A stretch of DNA of 64,000 nucleotides, from positions 82,023-146,022 of the forward strand of contig PENC01000019.1 of the NCBI GenBank assembly GCA_003674045.1. Direction: 5' to 3'. This DNA comes from Streptomyces griseocarneus (lineage in GTDB: Bacteria > Actinomycetota > Actinomycetes > Streptomycetales > Streptomycetaceae). The first letter of the stretch is position 1. Each line of letters begins with the position of its first letter. The notes under the pieces were generated by a model. It was not told the origin of the DNA. It saw only the letters and a list, made by a program, of their open reading frames with translations, and made no database searches. Below, piece after piece: positions 52,379 to 60,969 of the stretch. The position numbers and the translations under genes are program-made.

Positions 52379-53088
52379 GTGAGGTCGTCCAGGGCGTCGA
52401 AGAAGTCGATGGGGCCGCCGGGGCCGCCCCGGCCGGAGGCCTGGGCGGGCAGAGTGCGGACGGCGACCGGGCGGGCGGTGTGGCGGCGCCGGGCGGTGGG
52501 GGAGAAGTCGATGGGGTGGTCGTGGGCCAGGCGGGCGGCGGGGTTGGCGGGATGGGTGTCGTGATGGATGGTCATGCGGTGGCCGGGGTGGGCCCGCTGA
52601 TACCAGGGAGCGGCCTGCCAGGGCAGCGTTTCGAGGACGGTGACGGGGTCGGTGGCGTCTGGGTGGAGGCTGTGCACGGGAGGCCGGGCCGGCGGGCAGG
52701 AGCGGCGTCCCAGGAAGAGCGGGTGGGCCGGGTTGCGCAGGGCTTGGTGCGCGCGGCCGGTCAGGGCCGGGGGTCCGGCGAGGGCGGCGGTGAAGAGGGC
52801 GTCGGCGAGGTAGAACCGGTCGGAGAGCGGCATGGCCTTGCCGCCCGGGGTGTGGGTGGTGTGGAAGTCGCGCATGCGGGTGCCGCTCTGGTCGGTGCGC
52901 ACCGCGAAGGTGAGCGCGGCGAGTTCGGCCAGGCCGGTGGTGTCGGTGCGGGGCAGGCCGAGCGCGGAGGCGAGCATGCCGGTCACGCCGGACTTGGTGG
53001 GGTGAGGGTCGGTGTCGCGGAAGGCGTGGCGGCCGGTGCTGCCCCAGGACTGCAGGGGGCCGGCGAGGACGAGGACGAGCACGCTCAC
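52375..53088 (-). CDS. cas5e: Cas5e (CasD) Cascade subunit, 237 aa
   Basis: The start SVLVLVLAGPLQSWGSTGRH is the Cas5e N-terminal signature, followed by FRDTDPHPTKSGVTGMLASA and LGLPRTD, all hallmark positions. Later RDFHTTHTP and RFYLADALFTAAL are typical. It holds the 5' handle of the crRNA and bridges to Cas8e. GTG 53088 overlaps the cas7e stop (GTGA); the end overlaps cas6e. The C-terminus has a Gly/Pro/Arg-rich extension before IDFFDALDDL. Confidence 0.93.
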   Translation of the reverse strand: MSVLVLVLAGPLQSWGSTGRHAFRDTDPHPTKSGVTGMLASALGLPRTDTTGLAELAALTFAVRTDQSGTRMRDFHTTHTPGGKAMPLSDRFYLADALFTAALAGPPALTGRAHQALRNPAHPLFLGRRSCPPARPPVHSLHPDATDPVTVLETLPWQAAPWYQRAHPGHRMTIHHDTHPANPAARLAHDHPIDFSPTARRRHTARPVAVRTLPAQASGRGGPGGPIDFFDALDDLT

Positions 53089-54290
53089 CGCTGCCCCCGG
53101 ACAGCGGCATCGGGGCGGGGGGCCAGCTGCGCCCGGCGGTGGGCGTCGGTGCGGCGGTCCAGTTCGTCGGCGCACAGCACGGCGAGCGCGGTCAGGGAGG
53201 CCTCACGGCTGGCGGTCTTGTGGAGGGGCTCGGTGGCGCGGGGGTCGGTGGTCAGGAGCCAGGAGCGGGCCTCGGGGTCGCCGTAGGCGGTGGCGGTGGC
53301 GGTGATGTGCTCGGCGAGGCGTTCCGCGGCGGCGGGCAGGTGGCCGCCGCTTGTGGTCTCGATGGGGGTCTCGAACGCGCCGACGAGGTTGAGGGGCGAG
53401 CCGGTGACGGTGGCGATCAGGACGGTGGGGCGGGTGGTGTGTGCGTAGGAGGTGATGTGGCCGCCGGGGACGGACTCGGCGAAGGCACGGACGAACGCTG
53501 CCGTCACCCGCTGGAAGGACATGGAGCCCGCGTAGTCGGCGAGGTTGGCGGCGAGGTCGGGGCCGGTGAGGACGGCGTGCCGGTAGAGGGTGGGGGAGAG
53601 GAACTCCCGGCGGCCGATGATCCCGGCTCCGGAGTCCTGGGCGAGGTCGTCGAGGGCTGAGAAGAAGTCGGTTTCCACTGGGGTGCGGTGGACGGCGATG
53701 GCCTGGGCGACCTGTACGGCCGCGTCCAGGGTGAGGTCGTCGCCGGTGGCGACCATCCGCCCGAACAGGGCGATGTCGACCGCGTCCCGGCTCGCGGCGG
53801 CCGCCCAGACGGCGGCGGCGTTCTCCTTCGTCTTCAGGAAGGCGGTGATGTCCTCGGCGCCGTCGACGGCCAGGTCGGCGAGGCGGGCGATCTGTCGGCG
53901 GCCCAGGAACAGTGTCTCCCGGGTGGCGGGCGCGGCCGCCACGGTGGTCTTGCGGCGCGCGGCTGCGGTGTCGGTCGTGGCGCCGGTGGCGAAGGCCAGG
54001 ACGGCCTCGGCCAGTGCGGCCGCGGCAGCGTCGTCCATCTCCGGACGACGGACCAGAATTTCGGCGGTGAGCAGGCCGATGCCGTGCCGGGTCCGCACCG
54101 CCAGGTCCTCGGCCGGAACGAGACCGGCGGTGGTGAAATGCGTACGCATGGCGCGCTTCCACGCCTGGGAGGAGATCCGGGCCCGGGGCACGCCTCCGTA
54201 GACGGCGGTCTTCGGGCTGCCGAGGTCGTCGCGGTTGGCGTTGCTGGGGGGCAGGGTCTGCAGGGCGTGGAGGGCGAGGTGCACGGTCAT
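53085..54290 (-). CDS. cas7e: Cas7e (Cse4/CasC) Cascade backbone subunit, 401 aa
   Basis: Begins MTVHLALHALQTLPPSNANR with the conserved N-R-D and then RARISSQAWKRAMRTHF, the classical Cse4 block. Further conserved parts are DAAVQVAQAIAVHRTPVETD and SPTLYRHAVLTGPDLAANL. It forms the multi-copy filament along the crRNA spacer. ATG 54290 follows AAAGGCACCAAC. Length is slightly above the usual 350-390. Its end overlaps the cas5e start. Confidence 0.95.
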   Translation of the reverse strand: MTVHLALHALQTLPPSNANRDDLGSPKTAVYGGVPRARISSQAWKRAMRTHFTTAGLVPAEDLAVRTRHGIGLLTAEILVRRPEMDDAAAAALAEAVLAFATGATTDTAAARRKTTVAAAPATRETLFLGRRQIARLADLAVDGAEDITAFLKTKENAAAVWAAAASRDAVDIALFGRMVATGDDLTLDAAVQVAQAIAVHRTPVETDFFSALDDLAQDSGAGIIGRREFLSPTLYRHAVLTGPDLAANLADYAGSMSFQRVTAAFVRAFAESVPGGHITSYAHTTRPTVLIATVTGSPLNLVGAFETPIETTSGGHLPAAAERLAEHITATATAYGDPEARSWLLTTDPRATEPLHKTASREASLTALAVLCADELDRRTDAHRRAQLAPRPDAAVRGQR

Positions 54291-54301
54291 GTTGGTGCCT
54301 T

Positions 54302-54910
54302 TCACGGGGTGGTGGTCCAAGCGGTGCGTGTGCGGGCGGCGCGGGCCTTGGCGCGGGTGAGGGCCTGGGCCCAGTGCTGGCCAACGCGGTGGGGACCGCC
54401 GGGGGTCTGCCAGAGGTAGAGGTCACGGGCGAGCAGCCCGTAGTCGAGCGCGAGGCTGTCCTTGCGGGCGTGGCTGATGAGCGGGCGCAGGTGAGGCAGG
54501 GCCTCGTCGAGGGTGTGAGCGCGCAGCAGCCGAGCGATGTCACGGTCGTTCGCGCGTCCGGCGGTGAGCACGCGGGCGAGGACGGCGCCGAGGTGGGTGG
54601 GCCGGTCGGCGGCCGTCGGCCGGTGCGTGACGTCGCTGCGGGCCCACAGCTGGGCGGCGGCCGTGACGGCGGTCGCAGCCCGGGTGTAGGCGGCGTGATC
54701 GAGGTCGGAACCGGATGCGGGGTGGAGGCCGGTGAGGTCCAGCGCCAGCCACAGGCCCGGGTCGTCCGGTGGCATGTTGCGGCTAAGCAGGGCGGGCAGA
54801 TGCCGGTCGCGCCCGTGCGCAAGGCGCCCTTGCAGGCCGAAGAGGACGGTGTGGGTGGTGGCGCGGACGCGGTCGGCAACCGCCGCCACGGCACCCTCGG
54901 AGATGGTCAT
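54302..54910 (-). CDS. cse2: Cse2 (CasB, small subunit Cas11) of Cascade, 202 aa
   Basis: All-helical Cse2 profile: GLQGRLAHGRDRHLPALLSR with the conserved Arg/Leu layout, then LWLALDLTGLHPA, and the second half LGAVLARVLTAGRANDRDIA and PHLRPLISHARKDSLALDYG. It lies along the belly of Cascade and stabilises target binding. The ATG at 54910 overlaps the cas8e stop by four bases. Confidence 0.9.
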   Translation of the reverse strand: MTISEGAVAAVADRVRATTHTVLFGLQGRLAHGRDRHLPALLSRNMPPDDPGLWLALDLTGLHPASGSDLDHAAYTRAATAVTAAAQLWARSDVTHRPTAADRPTHLGAVLARVLTAGRANDRDIARLLRAHTLDEALPHLRPLISHARKDSLALDYGLLARDLYLWQTPGGPHRVGQHWAQALTRAKARAARTRTAWTTTP

Positions 54911-56382
54911 GCCCGGGTGGCTCCTTGCGGCTCGGACGCGGGGACGGATTCGGCGGGCTGCGGCAGCGCGCCGAGCGCGGTGATGGTGATCCGGGCCGCC
55001 GCCAGCAGACGCCCGCCGCCCGCACCCGAGCCGGACACGCGCCGCACGGCCGCGGCGAGCGCCTCCACCCACGCGGACAAGCCCTCCTCCGGACCGTCGG
55101 CGAACTCCTCCCACGCCGCGCCGAGATGCGCGGCCACGGACAAGTCCGGGCGGGACGGTGCCGCCTTCGGCAGCAGGTGCAGCGTCTCGGCGGCGGTGCG
55201 GGTGACCTGGCGCTGGACCTCCCACGGCAGGCGCGCCGCCTCCACCAGCGCCGCCCGCTGCGCCCGGTCGGCCAGGACACGGGCCAGCCCGATGGGCGCG
55301 CGGAGGTCGACGATCCCGGACAGCGCGGCCCGGTGGCTGGTGGTGTGCTCGGCCCGCACCAGCACCGCCTCGACGGGCATGCCCGTCGGGAGCGCGCCGC
55401 GCTCGGCGGCGGCCACGACGTGGTCCACCACCGGGCACCGGCCCGCCTCCTCCCTGTCGTCGAGCAGCGTGGCCGCGGCCCAGGGCAGCCGCTGCCCGGC
55501 CGCGTCCGCGATGGCGAGCCGGCTGCCGCGCGCGTTCACAGCCGCCCCCGGGTCGCAGCGGACCGTGGCCGCGCCGGGATCAGCCGGCCGGTCGCCGTCG
55601 TGCACCGCGACCGCGGACACCGACCCGTGCTCGTCGGGGAGCAGGCGCAGGCGGCGGGTCGGCCACGTCCACACATCCAGCGGTCCGCCCGGCTCCCGCT
55701 GCGCCATCGGCGCGGCGGGCGAGACGCGCTCCCACACCGGGGCGTCCCCCTCGGCCCGGGGACCGGGCGGGAGGTTGAGCAGCAGTTCGTCCTTCAGGCA
55801 GGCCCCGGTGATCCTGAGGTGGGTCACTGCGCTGAGAGGTGCGGGCTTGCCGCCGTAGACGCGGTTGCCGCGGGTGGCCGGATCGGCGGGGTGTCCGGAC
55901 TGGATCCCGCCCGGATGCCACGCCTGCAGCAGAACCAGCCCCACTGTGGCGTCGGCCGCTTCCATCGGTCCGGCGGGCGCCTGAAGGCGGGGGGCGAACT
56001 GCACCGCGCCGGATCCCCAGGACTCCACCTCCAGCACGCGGGTGCCCCGGTTCCCGGCGGTCACGTCGGCGGACTGCCAGAACGGCCGGGTGGCACTGAA
56101 GAGGTCGAAGCGGTCGGCGTGGGCGTCGAGGTAGCCGCCGATGCGGTCCGCATCGAGGGTGGGGGCCTGCCAGGCGGCGTCCCACTGGGCGGCGTCGGCG
56201 GGCCGGGCCGCGGCCGCGAAGACGGCGAGCAGCAGCCGCAGCAGCGCGGTGTGCTCGTCCGGCTGCCCGGCGAGATGAACCGTGTGGGCCTGGGCCAGCA
56301 CTTTACGCAGCGAAAGCCGCTCCGGGCCCGCTTCGGTGAGAACCGGCATCCACGGCCGGGTGAGCAGATCGAAGGACGTCAC
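54907..56382 (-). CDS. cas8e: Cas8e (Cse1/CasA) large subunit of Cascade, 491 aa
   Basis: GTG 56382 gives TSFDLLTRPWMPVLTEAG, the standard Cse1 N-terminus. Other family marks are LRKVLAQAHTVHLAGQPDEH, DLFSATRPFWQ, a long basic-aromatic middle (SWGSGAVQFAPRLQA; VLLQAWHPGGIQSGHP) and the C-terminal four-helix bundle from about residue 360. Cas8e reads the PAM and normally recruits Cas3. A Cas3 gene is missing in the window. A frame extension to ATG 56418 is less likely. It is the first gene of the operon; its promoter lies next to a perfect inverted repeat. Confidence 0.94.
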   Translation of the reverse strand: MTSFDLLTRPWMPVLTEAGPERLSLRKVLAQAHTVHLAGQPDEHTALLRLLLAVFAAAARPADAAQWDAAWQAPTLDADRIGGYLDAHADRFDLFSATRPFWQSADVTAGNRGTRVLEVESWGSGAVQFAPRLQAPAGPMEAADATVGLVLLQAWHPGGIQSGHPADPATRGNRVYGGKPAPLSAVTHLRITGACLKDELLLNLPPGPRAEGDAPVWERVSPAAPMAQREPGGPLDVWTWPTRRLRLLPDEHGSVSAVAVHDGDRPADPGAATVRCDPGAAVNARGSRLAIADAAGQRLPWAAATLLDDREEAGRCPVVDHVVAAAERGALPTGMPVEAVLVRAEHTTSHRAALSGIVDLRAPIGLARVLADRAQRAALVEAARLPWEVQRQVTRTAAETLHLLPKAAPSRPDLSVAAHLGAAWEEFADGPEEGLSAWVEALAAAVRRVSGSGAGGGRLLAAARITITALGALPQPAESVPASEPQGATRA

Positions 56383-56461
56383 AGCACCCCCTTCGGGGAA
56401 CAGCAGCGCGCTTGGCACGCTGCGGTGCGTAATCGGTGAGACAGCACACTGTCCTACGAAA

Positions 56462-56497
56462 GATTAAATCGCAAGTCTCAATCATTGCGATTTAATC
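56462..56497. promoter_or_regulatory. Perfect 13-base inverted repeat between the Cascade and IbrA/IbrB operons
   Basis: GATTAAATCGCAA (56462-56474) and TTGCGATTTAATC (56485-56497) are exact reverse complements around a 10-base spacer. It is AT-rich within GC-rich DNA and lies 80 bases upstream of cas8e and 182 bases upstream of the rightward ATG at 56679: a likely repressor or activator site for one or both operons. Confidence 0.75.
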
Positions 56498-56678
56498 CGT
56501 GCTAAGGATGGGGATTGGTGAAGAGCCCAAGCCCCGAATCGACCAGAGGCCGCCCGTGCATCCCCCGCGCCCACTGCCCGCCCCCGGCCACGCCGGCCCG
56601 CCGCCCGCGCGCACCACGGTCTGCGGGGGGCGGCGATACCATCGACCGGACCGCCGCCGCCCCGATCAGTCAGGCCCC

Positions 56679-57119
56679 ATGACCCCCGAGACGCTCCCCG
56701 AGCTCATCCACCGCCTCGTCGAGGCCAAGGGCCGGGACTGGATCGAGCGGGAACTCGGCTACACCCCGGACCTGATCGACCACCACCTCACCGCCTACAA
56801 CCGCGCCCGCGCCCGCCGCGCCCCGCTCGCCGGCCCACCGACCCCGCCCCACGAGCTCGACGCGACGACACCCCTACGCCTGGTCGACCTTGCTTGGCAT
56901 CTGCGCGTGAGGATCGACACCCTCTCCCGCGCCCTGCGCAGCGACCCCACCGCGCCCCAGCCCGTCCCCGGCACCACTCCGTCCGCCTGGCACTACGCCG
57001 AGGTGCACGCGTGGTGGCCCGACCGCCGTCGGCGCGGGCAGCGCGGACCCTCCCGTCACCGCGCCGCGCTCGCCACCCCACCGGCGAGCACACCCCCCGC
57101 GAAGGGGGAAGCGTCGTGA
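56679..57119 (+). CDS. Putative helix-turn-helix protein, first gene of the IbrA/IbrB-like operon, 146 aa
   Basis: ATG 56679 (MTPETLPELIHRLVEAKGRD); the upstream extension to 56499 looks non-coding. Two helix-turn-helix-like parts are seen: GRDWIERELGYTPDLIDHHL (residues 18-38) and LRLVDLAWHLRVRIDTLSRA (about 64-84). The C-terminus is basic and Pro-rich. As the first gene next to the inverted repeat it may be the regulator of this divergent region. Its stop overlaps the start of the next gene. Confidence 0.65.
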   Translation: MTPETLPELIHRLVEAKGRDWIERELGYTPDLIDHHLTAYNRARARRAPLAGPPTPPHELDATTPLRLVDLAWHLRVRIDTLSRALRSDPTAPQPVPGTTPSAWHYAEVHAWWPDRRRRGQRGPSRHRAALATPPASTPPAKGEAS

Positions 57120-58585
57120 CCTCCACGACGACCGCAGCACAGGCAACGGCCAAGACCGCCACACCGTTCCTCGTACGTGCCGTCGTCCCCGCGTACGGAC
57201 CGGGTGCGGCCGACGGATGGCGCCGTCTGCTGACCGCCATCCCCGCGCACGCGGCCGGCGCCCGCGACCTGGACGGGGCCTGGCTCGAGCCGGGCGCCAC
57301 GGTGCAACTTCCCCTCAGTGCGCTCGTCCTGGCCGTCGACCACCACCGCGACCACCCCGAGCACTGGGAGATCACCGCCCTGCGCGCTGACGCCGAGGGC
57401 CTGGCCGAGGCCACCCGATGGACGCGCCGCAGCCCGCTCGGCCGACGAGAGGTCACGCGCCTGCGCGCCCTGCTCGCCCCGGACGCCGCCCACCACACCG
57501 CCCGGACCCTGACCGCCCCGAACCGCCACTCCGGCACCTGCCGCCGCTGCGGCCGCGACCTCCCCGCCGGCACCGGCCTGGTCCACCACACCCCCACCGG
57601 CACCGTCCTGATCTGCCCCACCTGCCCGGCACGCCCGGCCCAGCTGCCCGTCAACATCCGCCCGGGCCGCTGCGCGGTCTGCTCCGGCTGGGTCATTGCC
57701 AAGGACGGCATAGCCGTCCTCATCAACGACAGCACCGGAAACAGCCGGTACCAGCCCGTCCACCGCACCTGCCCCGAACACCCCCTGCCCGGACCACCGC
57801 TCACCGCCGACGCCTGGTGCCTGGACTGCCGCACCCCCGTCCCGGCCGGAACCGGCTACTGGCACCGCGGCCCCCACCACGCACCCGGCACCTGCACCCC
57901 GCCCCCCGACGGCCTGCCCCGCTGGATCACCACCATCCCCCGCAACGAGCCCGCCTGGCAGACCGGCACGGTGCACCGCATCCACCACGTCCCCCGCCCC
58001 GGCGAACCCCTCCTCCCCGAGGGCCTGCCCGGCGGACGGATCCTCGCCGACAACGGCCACATGACCGTCCTCGCCCACGTCCTGGACCTACGCACCACCC
58101 AACGGGGACGCACCCTCGCCCTCGTACGCGCCGCGACCTGGACCGAAGCAGCCCCCCTCCTCGCCGCCGAACTCGACACCGCCCTCAAAGCCCGCCCCGA
58201 CGGCGGCACCTTCCTCGCCCGCGAAGTCATCGAACGCATCCACGGAGACCGCGGCTGGGTCGCCGAGATCACCGGCCACGACCCCCGCCACGGCCTCGCC
58301 CGCCAGTTCCTGCGCCCCCAGACCGACTACGACAACGCCGACGCCCACGGCCACACCGGCGTCCTGGACGCCTGGACCCTGCGCCCCCGCCGCGTCTACG
58401 AGGTCTCTCGCCCCGTCGGCCCGCCGGCGAAGAACTGGCGGGAGATACGCCGCACCAACCCCCGCGCCCGAGTTACCGAGGAACAGCGCGCGTTCGTCCG
58501 CGTCACCGCCGACGGCGACATCGCCGAGATCACCCGAGAGGAGGCCCAGGCATGGCCAAGCGCGGCCTTGGAATGGATGTCCTGA
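57116..58585 (+). CDS. Multi-zinc-ribbon protein of unknown function, 489 aa
   Basis: GTG 57116 overlaps the preceding stop. Residues 1-130 form an alpha/beta domain. Then four CxxC-type pairs follow: CRRCGRDLPAG, CPTCPARP, CAVCSGWV and CLDCRTPVPAG (about residues 140-250), a run of zinc ribbons. The C-terminal 200 residues are beta-rich (RTLALVRAATWTEAAPLLAA; GWVAEITGHDPRHGLARQFL). No catalytic motif. It overlaps the IbrA-like gene by 34 bases, so the products are probably made in concert. Confidence 0.7.
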   Translation: MTSTTTAAQATAKTATPFLVRAVVPAYGPGAADGWRRLLTAIPAHAAGARDLDGAWLEPGATVQLPLSALVLAVDHHRDHPEHWEITALRADAEGLAEATRWTRRSPLGRREVTRLRALLAPDAAHHTARTLTAPNRHSGTCRRCGRDLPAGTGLVHHTPTGTVLICPTCPARPAQLPVNIRPGRCAVCSGWVIAKDGIAVLINDSTGNSRYQPVHRTCPEHPLPGPPLTADAWCLDCRTPVPAGTGYWHRGPHHAPGTCTPPPDGLPRWITTIPRNEPAWQTGTVHRIHHVPRPGEPLLPEGLPGGRILADNGHMTVLAHVLDLRTTQRGRTLALVRAATWTEAAPLLAAELDTALKARPDGGTFLAREVIERIHGDRGWVAEITGHDPRHGLARQFLRPQTDYDNADAHGHTGVLDAWTLRPRRVYEVSRPVGPPAKNWREIRRTNPRARVTEEQRAFVRVTADGDIAEITREEAQAWPSAALEWMS

Positions 58586-59775
58586 CCGCCGCCCGGCAAC
58601 GCATCACGCGCGTCTTCAACGACTTCCCCGTCGTGTACGTCTCGTTCTCCGGCGGCAAGGACTCCGGGGTGCTCTTGGAACTCGCAGCCGCCGAAGCCCG
58701 TGCCCGCGGCCGCCGTCTCGGCGTCCTGATCGTCGACCTGGAAGCGCAGTACCAGCTCACGGAGGACTACCTCCGCCAGATGCTCAAGCGCCACGAGGAC
58801 GTGATCGACCTCTACTGGGTGGCCCTCCCGATGAACCTGCGCAACGCGGTGAGCCAGTTCCAGCCGCAGTGGATGTGCTGGGAGCCGGGCCTGGAGGAAT
58901 CCTGGGTCCGCACCCGTCCGCCGGAGGCCATCGGCGACGAGTCCTTCTTCGACTTCTACGAGCGGGGCATGGAGTTCGAGGACTTCGTGCCGAAGTTCGG
59001 TGACTGGTACTCCCGCCGGAACGGGGGCCGGATGACCGCGTGCCTGGTCGGCATCCGCAGCCAGGAATCCCTCAACCGCTACCGGACCATCGCCAGCACC
59101 CGCAAGCAGCGCCACGACGGCCTGGCCTGGACCACGATGATCACCGCCAAGTCATTCAACGCCTACCCGATCTACGACTGGCGCACCGAGGACATCTGGA
59201 CCTTCTACAGCCGCGAACGCGTCCCCCACAACCAGGTCTACGACCGGATGCACCAGGCGGGGCTGACCCTGCACCAGATGCGACTGTGCCAGCCCTACGG
59301 CGACGACCAGAAACGCGGGCTGTGGCTGTACCAGCTTATCGAGCCCCACACCTGGGGCATGGTCGCCGCCCGCGTCCAGGGCGCCGAGTTCGGCGCCCGC
59401 ACCGCCCGCGAGATCGGCAACGTGAGCGGCCGCATCAAGGTCACCAAACCGGACGGCATCACCTGGGAGCAATTCGCACAGAACCTCCTCGCGTCCATGC
59501 CGGCACCGGCCGCGGAACACTTCCGCACCAAGATCGCCGTCTTCATCCGGTGGCACCAGAAGAACAACGGGTTCGTGGACGGGGTCATCCCGGACGACGG
59601 CCCGATGGACAAGATCAACCCGTCGTGGAAGCGGATCGTGAAGATGCTCCTCAGCTACGACTACTGGTGCAAAGAGTTCGCGATGGCCCCGCCCAAGAGC
59701 AAGAACTCCTACGAGGCGTACAAGAAGCGCATGAGGATCAAGCGTGAGGAATGGGGACTCCGTGGCACGGTCTAG
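58552..59775 (+). CDS. ibrA: IbrA-like PAPS-reductase-family protein (DUF3440), 407 aa
   Basis: The PP-loop SFSGGKDSGVLLELA (residues about 29-43) is intact. Downstream, LIVDLEAQYQLTEDYLRQML, GIRSQESLNRYRTI and YPIYDWRTEDIWTFYSRERV match PAPS-reductase-like ATP pyrophosphatases with the DUF3440 C-terminal part (from PHNQVYDRMHQAGLTLHQMR). This is the IbrA architecture. ATG 58552 follows GAGAGGAGGCCCAGGC. IbrA works with the ParB-like IbrB as regulators in enterobacteria, but their chemistry is unclear. The cognate IbrB lies two genes downstream. Confidence 0.85.
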   Translation: MAKRGLGMDVLTAARQRITRVFNDFPVVYVSFSGGKDSGVLLELAAAEARARGRRLGVLIVDLEAQYQLTEDYLRQMLKRHEDVIDLYWVALPMNLRNAVSQFQPQWMCWEPGLEESWVRTRPPEAIGDESFFDFYERGMEFEDFVPKFGDWYSRRNGGRMTACLVGIRSQESLNRYRTIASTRKQRHDGLAWTTMITAKSFNAYPIYDWRTEDIWTFYSRERVPHNQVYDRMHQAGLTLHQMRLCQPYGDDQKRGLWLYQLIEPHTWGMVAARVQGAEFGARTAREIGNVSGRIKVTKPDGITWEQFAQNLLASMPAPAAEHFRTKIAVFIRWHQKNNGFVDGVIPDDGPMDKINPSWKRIVKMLLSYDYWCKEFAMAPPKSKNSYEAYKKRMRIKREEWGLRGTV

Positions 59776-60178
59776 CCTGCGCATCATCACCATCGACAAC
59801 ACCGACCCCGCCTTCTACCGGCTCCTCGGCCCGCTGCTGGCCCGCCGCGACGTCCACAAATCCCTCGGCGGCCCCCCGTGGGACGACCCCGGCAAGCAAT
59901 GGACCGTCGCCGTCGCCACCGACACCAATGGCACCGAGAGGGCGGCCGGGTTCATCGGACTCACCACCACCGGCGCCCTCGAATCCCTCTGGGCCGAAAC
60001 AGACCACCGCCACACCCTCTACCACCGGCTGGTGGCCGTCGCCGTCAAGGCCTCCGACGGCCGCGCGCTCCACGCCACCGTCACCCACGCCCGCGTCGCC
60101 GCCTACGAACAGGCCGGCTTCCGCACCGTGTCGACCACCGCGAACTACGCCAAGATGCATCGGGACCCGTCAGCATGA
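59762..60178 (+). CDS. GNAT-like acetyltransferase, 138 aa
   Basis: GTG 59762 (an alternative GTG at 59744). The order of strands and helices fits a compact GNAT: LRIITIDNTDPAFYRLLGPL; TVAVATDTNGTERAAGFIGL; ESLWAETDHRHTLYHRLVAV; HATVTHARVAAYEQAGFRTV. The acetyl-CoA loop is not clearly conserved. Located between the IbrA-like and IbrB-like genes and overlapping both (stop shared with the next ATG). Similar small GNAT-like genes may accompany ibrAB in actinobacteria; this is an inference from position. Confidence 0.6.
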   Translation: MARSSLRIITIDNTDPAFYRLLGPLLARRDVHKSLGGPPWDDPGKQWTVAVATDTNGTERAAGFIGLTTTGALESLWAETDHRHTLYHRLVAVAVKASDGRALHATVTHARVAAYEQAGFRTVSTTANYAKMHRDPSA

Positions 60179-60969
60179 GCCACGAGCAGACCGCCCTCGA
60201 CATTCCCGCCGCCAACCCGGCCGCCGCGCCGGCTCCGGACACCGGCCGACGGGAACGCCCCCTCGTCCCCTCCGTCTCCGACAGCGCAGGGGAAGCGATC
60301 GTCGAGGCCGCCCGCCCCCTCATCGCCGCCCTGGCCGACCTCCCCCTCGACGAGCGCGTCGCCACCCTCAACGAACTGCGGCGACTGCTCCACGAGCAGT
60401 CGCCCTTCCGCGAGGAACCCGTGGACCTGGTCCTGTGGGAGGAGGCCGCACACGTCGAGGGCAACTCCTACAACCCCAACGTCGTCGCCCCGAGGCAGAT
60501 GGAACTGCTGGAGCACTCCATCACCGCCGACGGCTTCACCCAGCCCATCGTGGCCTGGCGCCCACCAGCCGCGGACAGCGACAACGGCACCACGGCACCG
60601 ATCGAAGTCGTCGACGGCTTCCACCGCCACCTCATCGCCAAGAACACCCCCGCCGTCCACGACCGCCTCCACGGCTACCTGCCGGTCACCGTCATCAACA
60701 CCGGCCGCGAGGCCCTCGAAGACCGCCAGGCCGCCACCGTCCGCCACAACGCCGCGCGCGGAGTCCACACCATCGACGGCCTCTCCGAGATGGTCCTCCA
60801 ACTCCTGCGCGCGAAGAAGAACTTCGCCTGGTTCGAGAAGGAACTCGGCATGCAGCCCGACGAAGTCACCCGCCTCTCCCAGGTCAGCGGCCTCGCCGAA
60901 ATGTTCGCCGACGCCGAGTTCTCCGAAGCATGGGAAGCTGCCGCCGACGACCCCTTCACCACCGAGTAG
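60175..60969 (+). CDS. ibrB: IbrB-like ParB/sulfiredoxin-domain protein, 264 aa
   Basis: The ParB-like core lies at about residues 75-200: VLWEEAAHVEGNSYNPNVVA, PRQMELLEHSITADGFTQPI, VVDGFHRHLIAK (the G-x-x-R loop) and LPVTVINTGREALEDRQAAT. A helix-rich C-terminus follows (EMVLQLLRAKKNFAWFEKEL; PDEVTRLSQVSGLAEMF), where the HTH-like part may bind DNA. ATG 60175 overlaps the preceding stop. Such ParB folds are now known to bind or hydrolyse nucleotides. Partner of the IbrA-like protein. Confidence 0.85.
   Translation: MSHEQTALDIPAANPAAAPAPDTGRRERPLVPSVSDSAGEAIVEAARPLIAALADLPLDERVATLNELRRLLHEQSPFREEPVDLVLWEEAAHVEGNSYNPNVVAPRQMELLEHSITADGFTQPIVAWRPPAADSDNGTTAPIEVVDGFHRHLIAKNTPAVHDRLHGYLPVTVINTGREALEDRQAATVRHNAARGVHTIDGLSEMVLQLLRAKKNFAWFEKELGMQPDEVTRLSQVSGLAEMFADAEFSEAWEAAADDPFTTE

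Noticed and set aside
51116..56678. A CRISPR array adjacent to the Cascade genes
   Set aside because: Both flanks of the cas operon were read for 28-29-base repeats at about 61-base intervals. None was found; only single hairpins and the inverted repeat at 56462-56497 exist.
58552..60969. Dnd phosphorothioation system (DndC-like PAPS reductase and ParB-like protein)
   Set aside because: The PAPS-reductase-like protein has the DUF3440-type C-terminus of IbrA, and DndA, DndD and DndE equivalents are absent.
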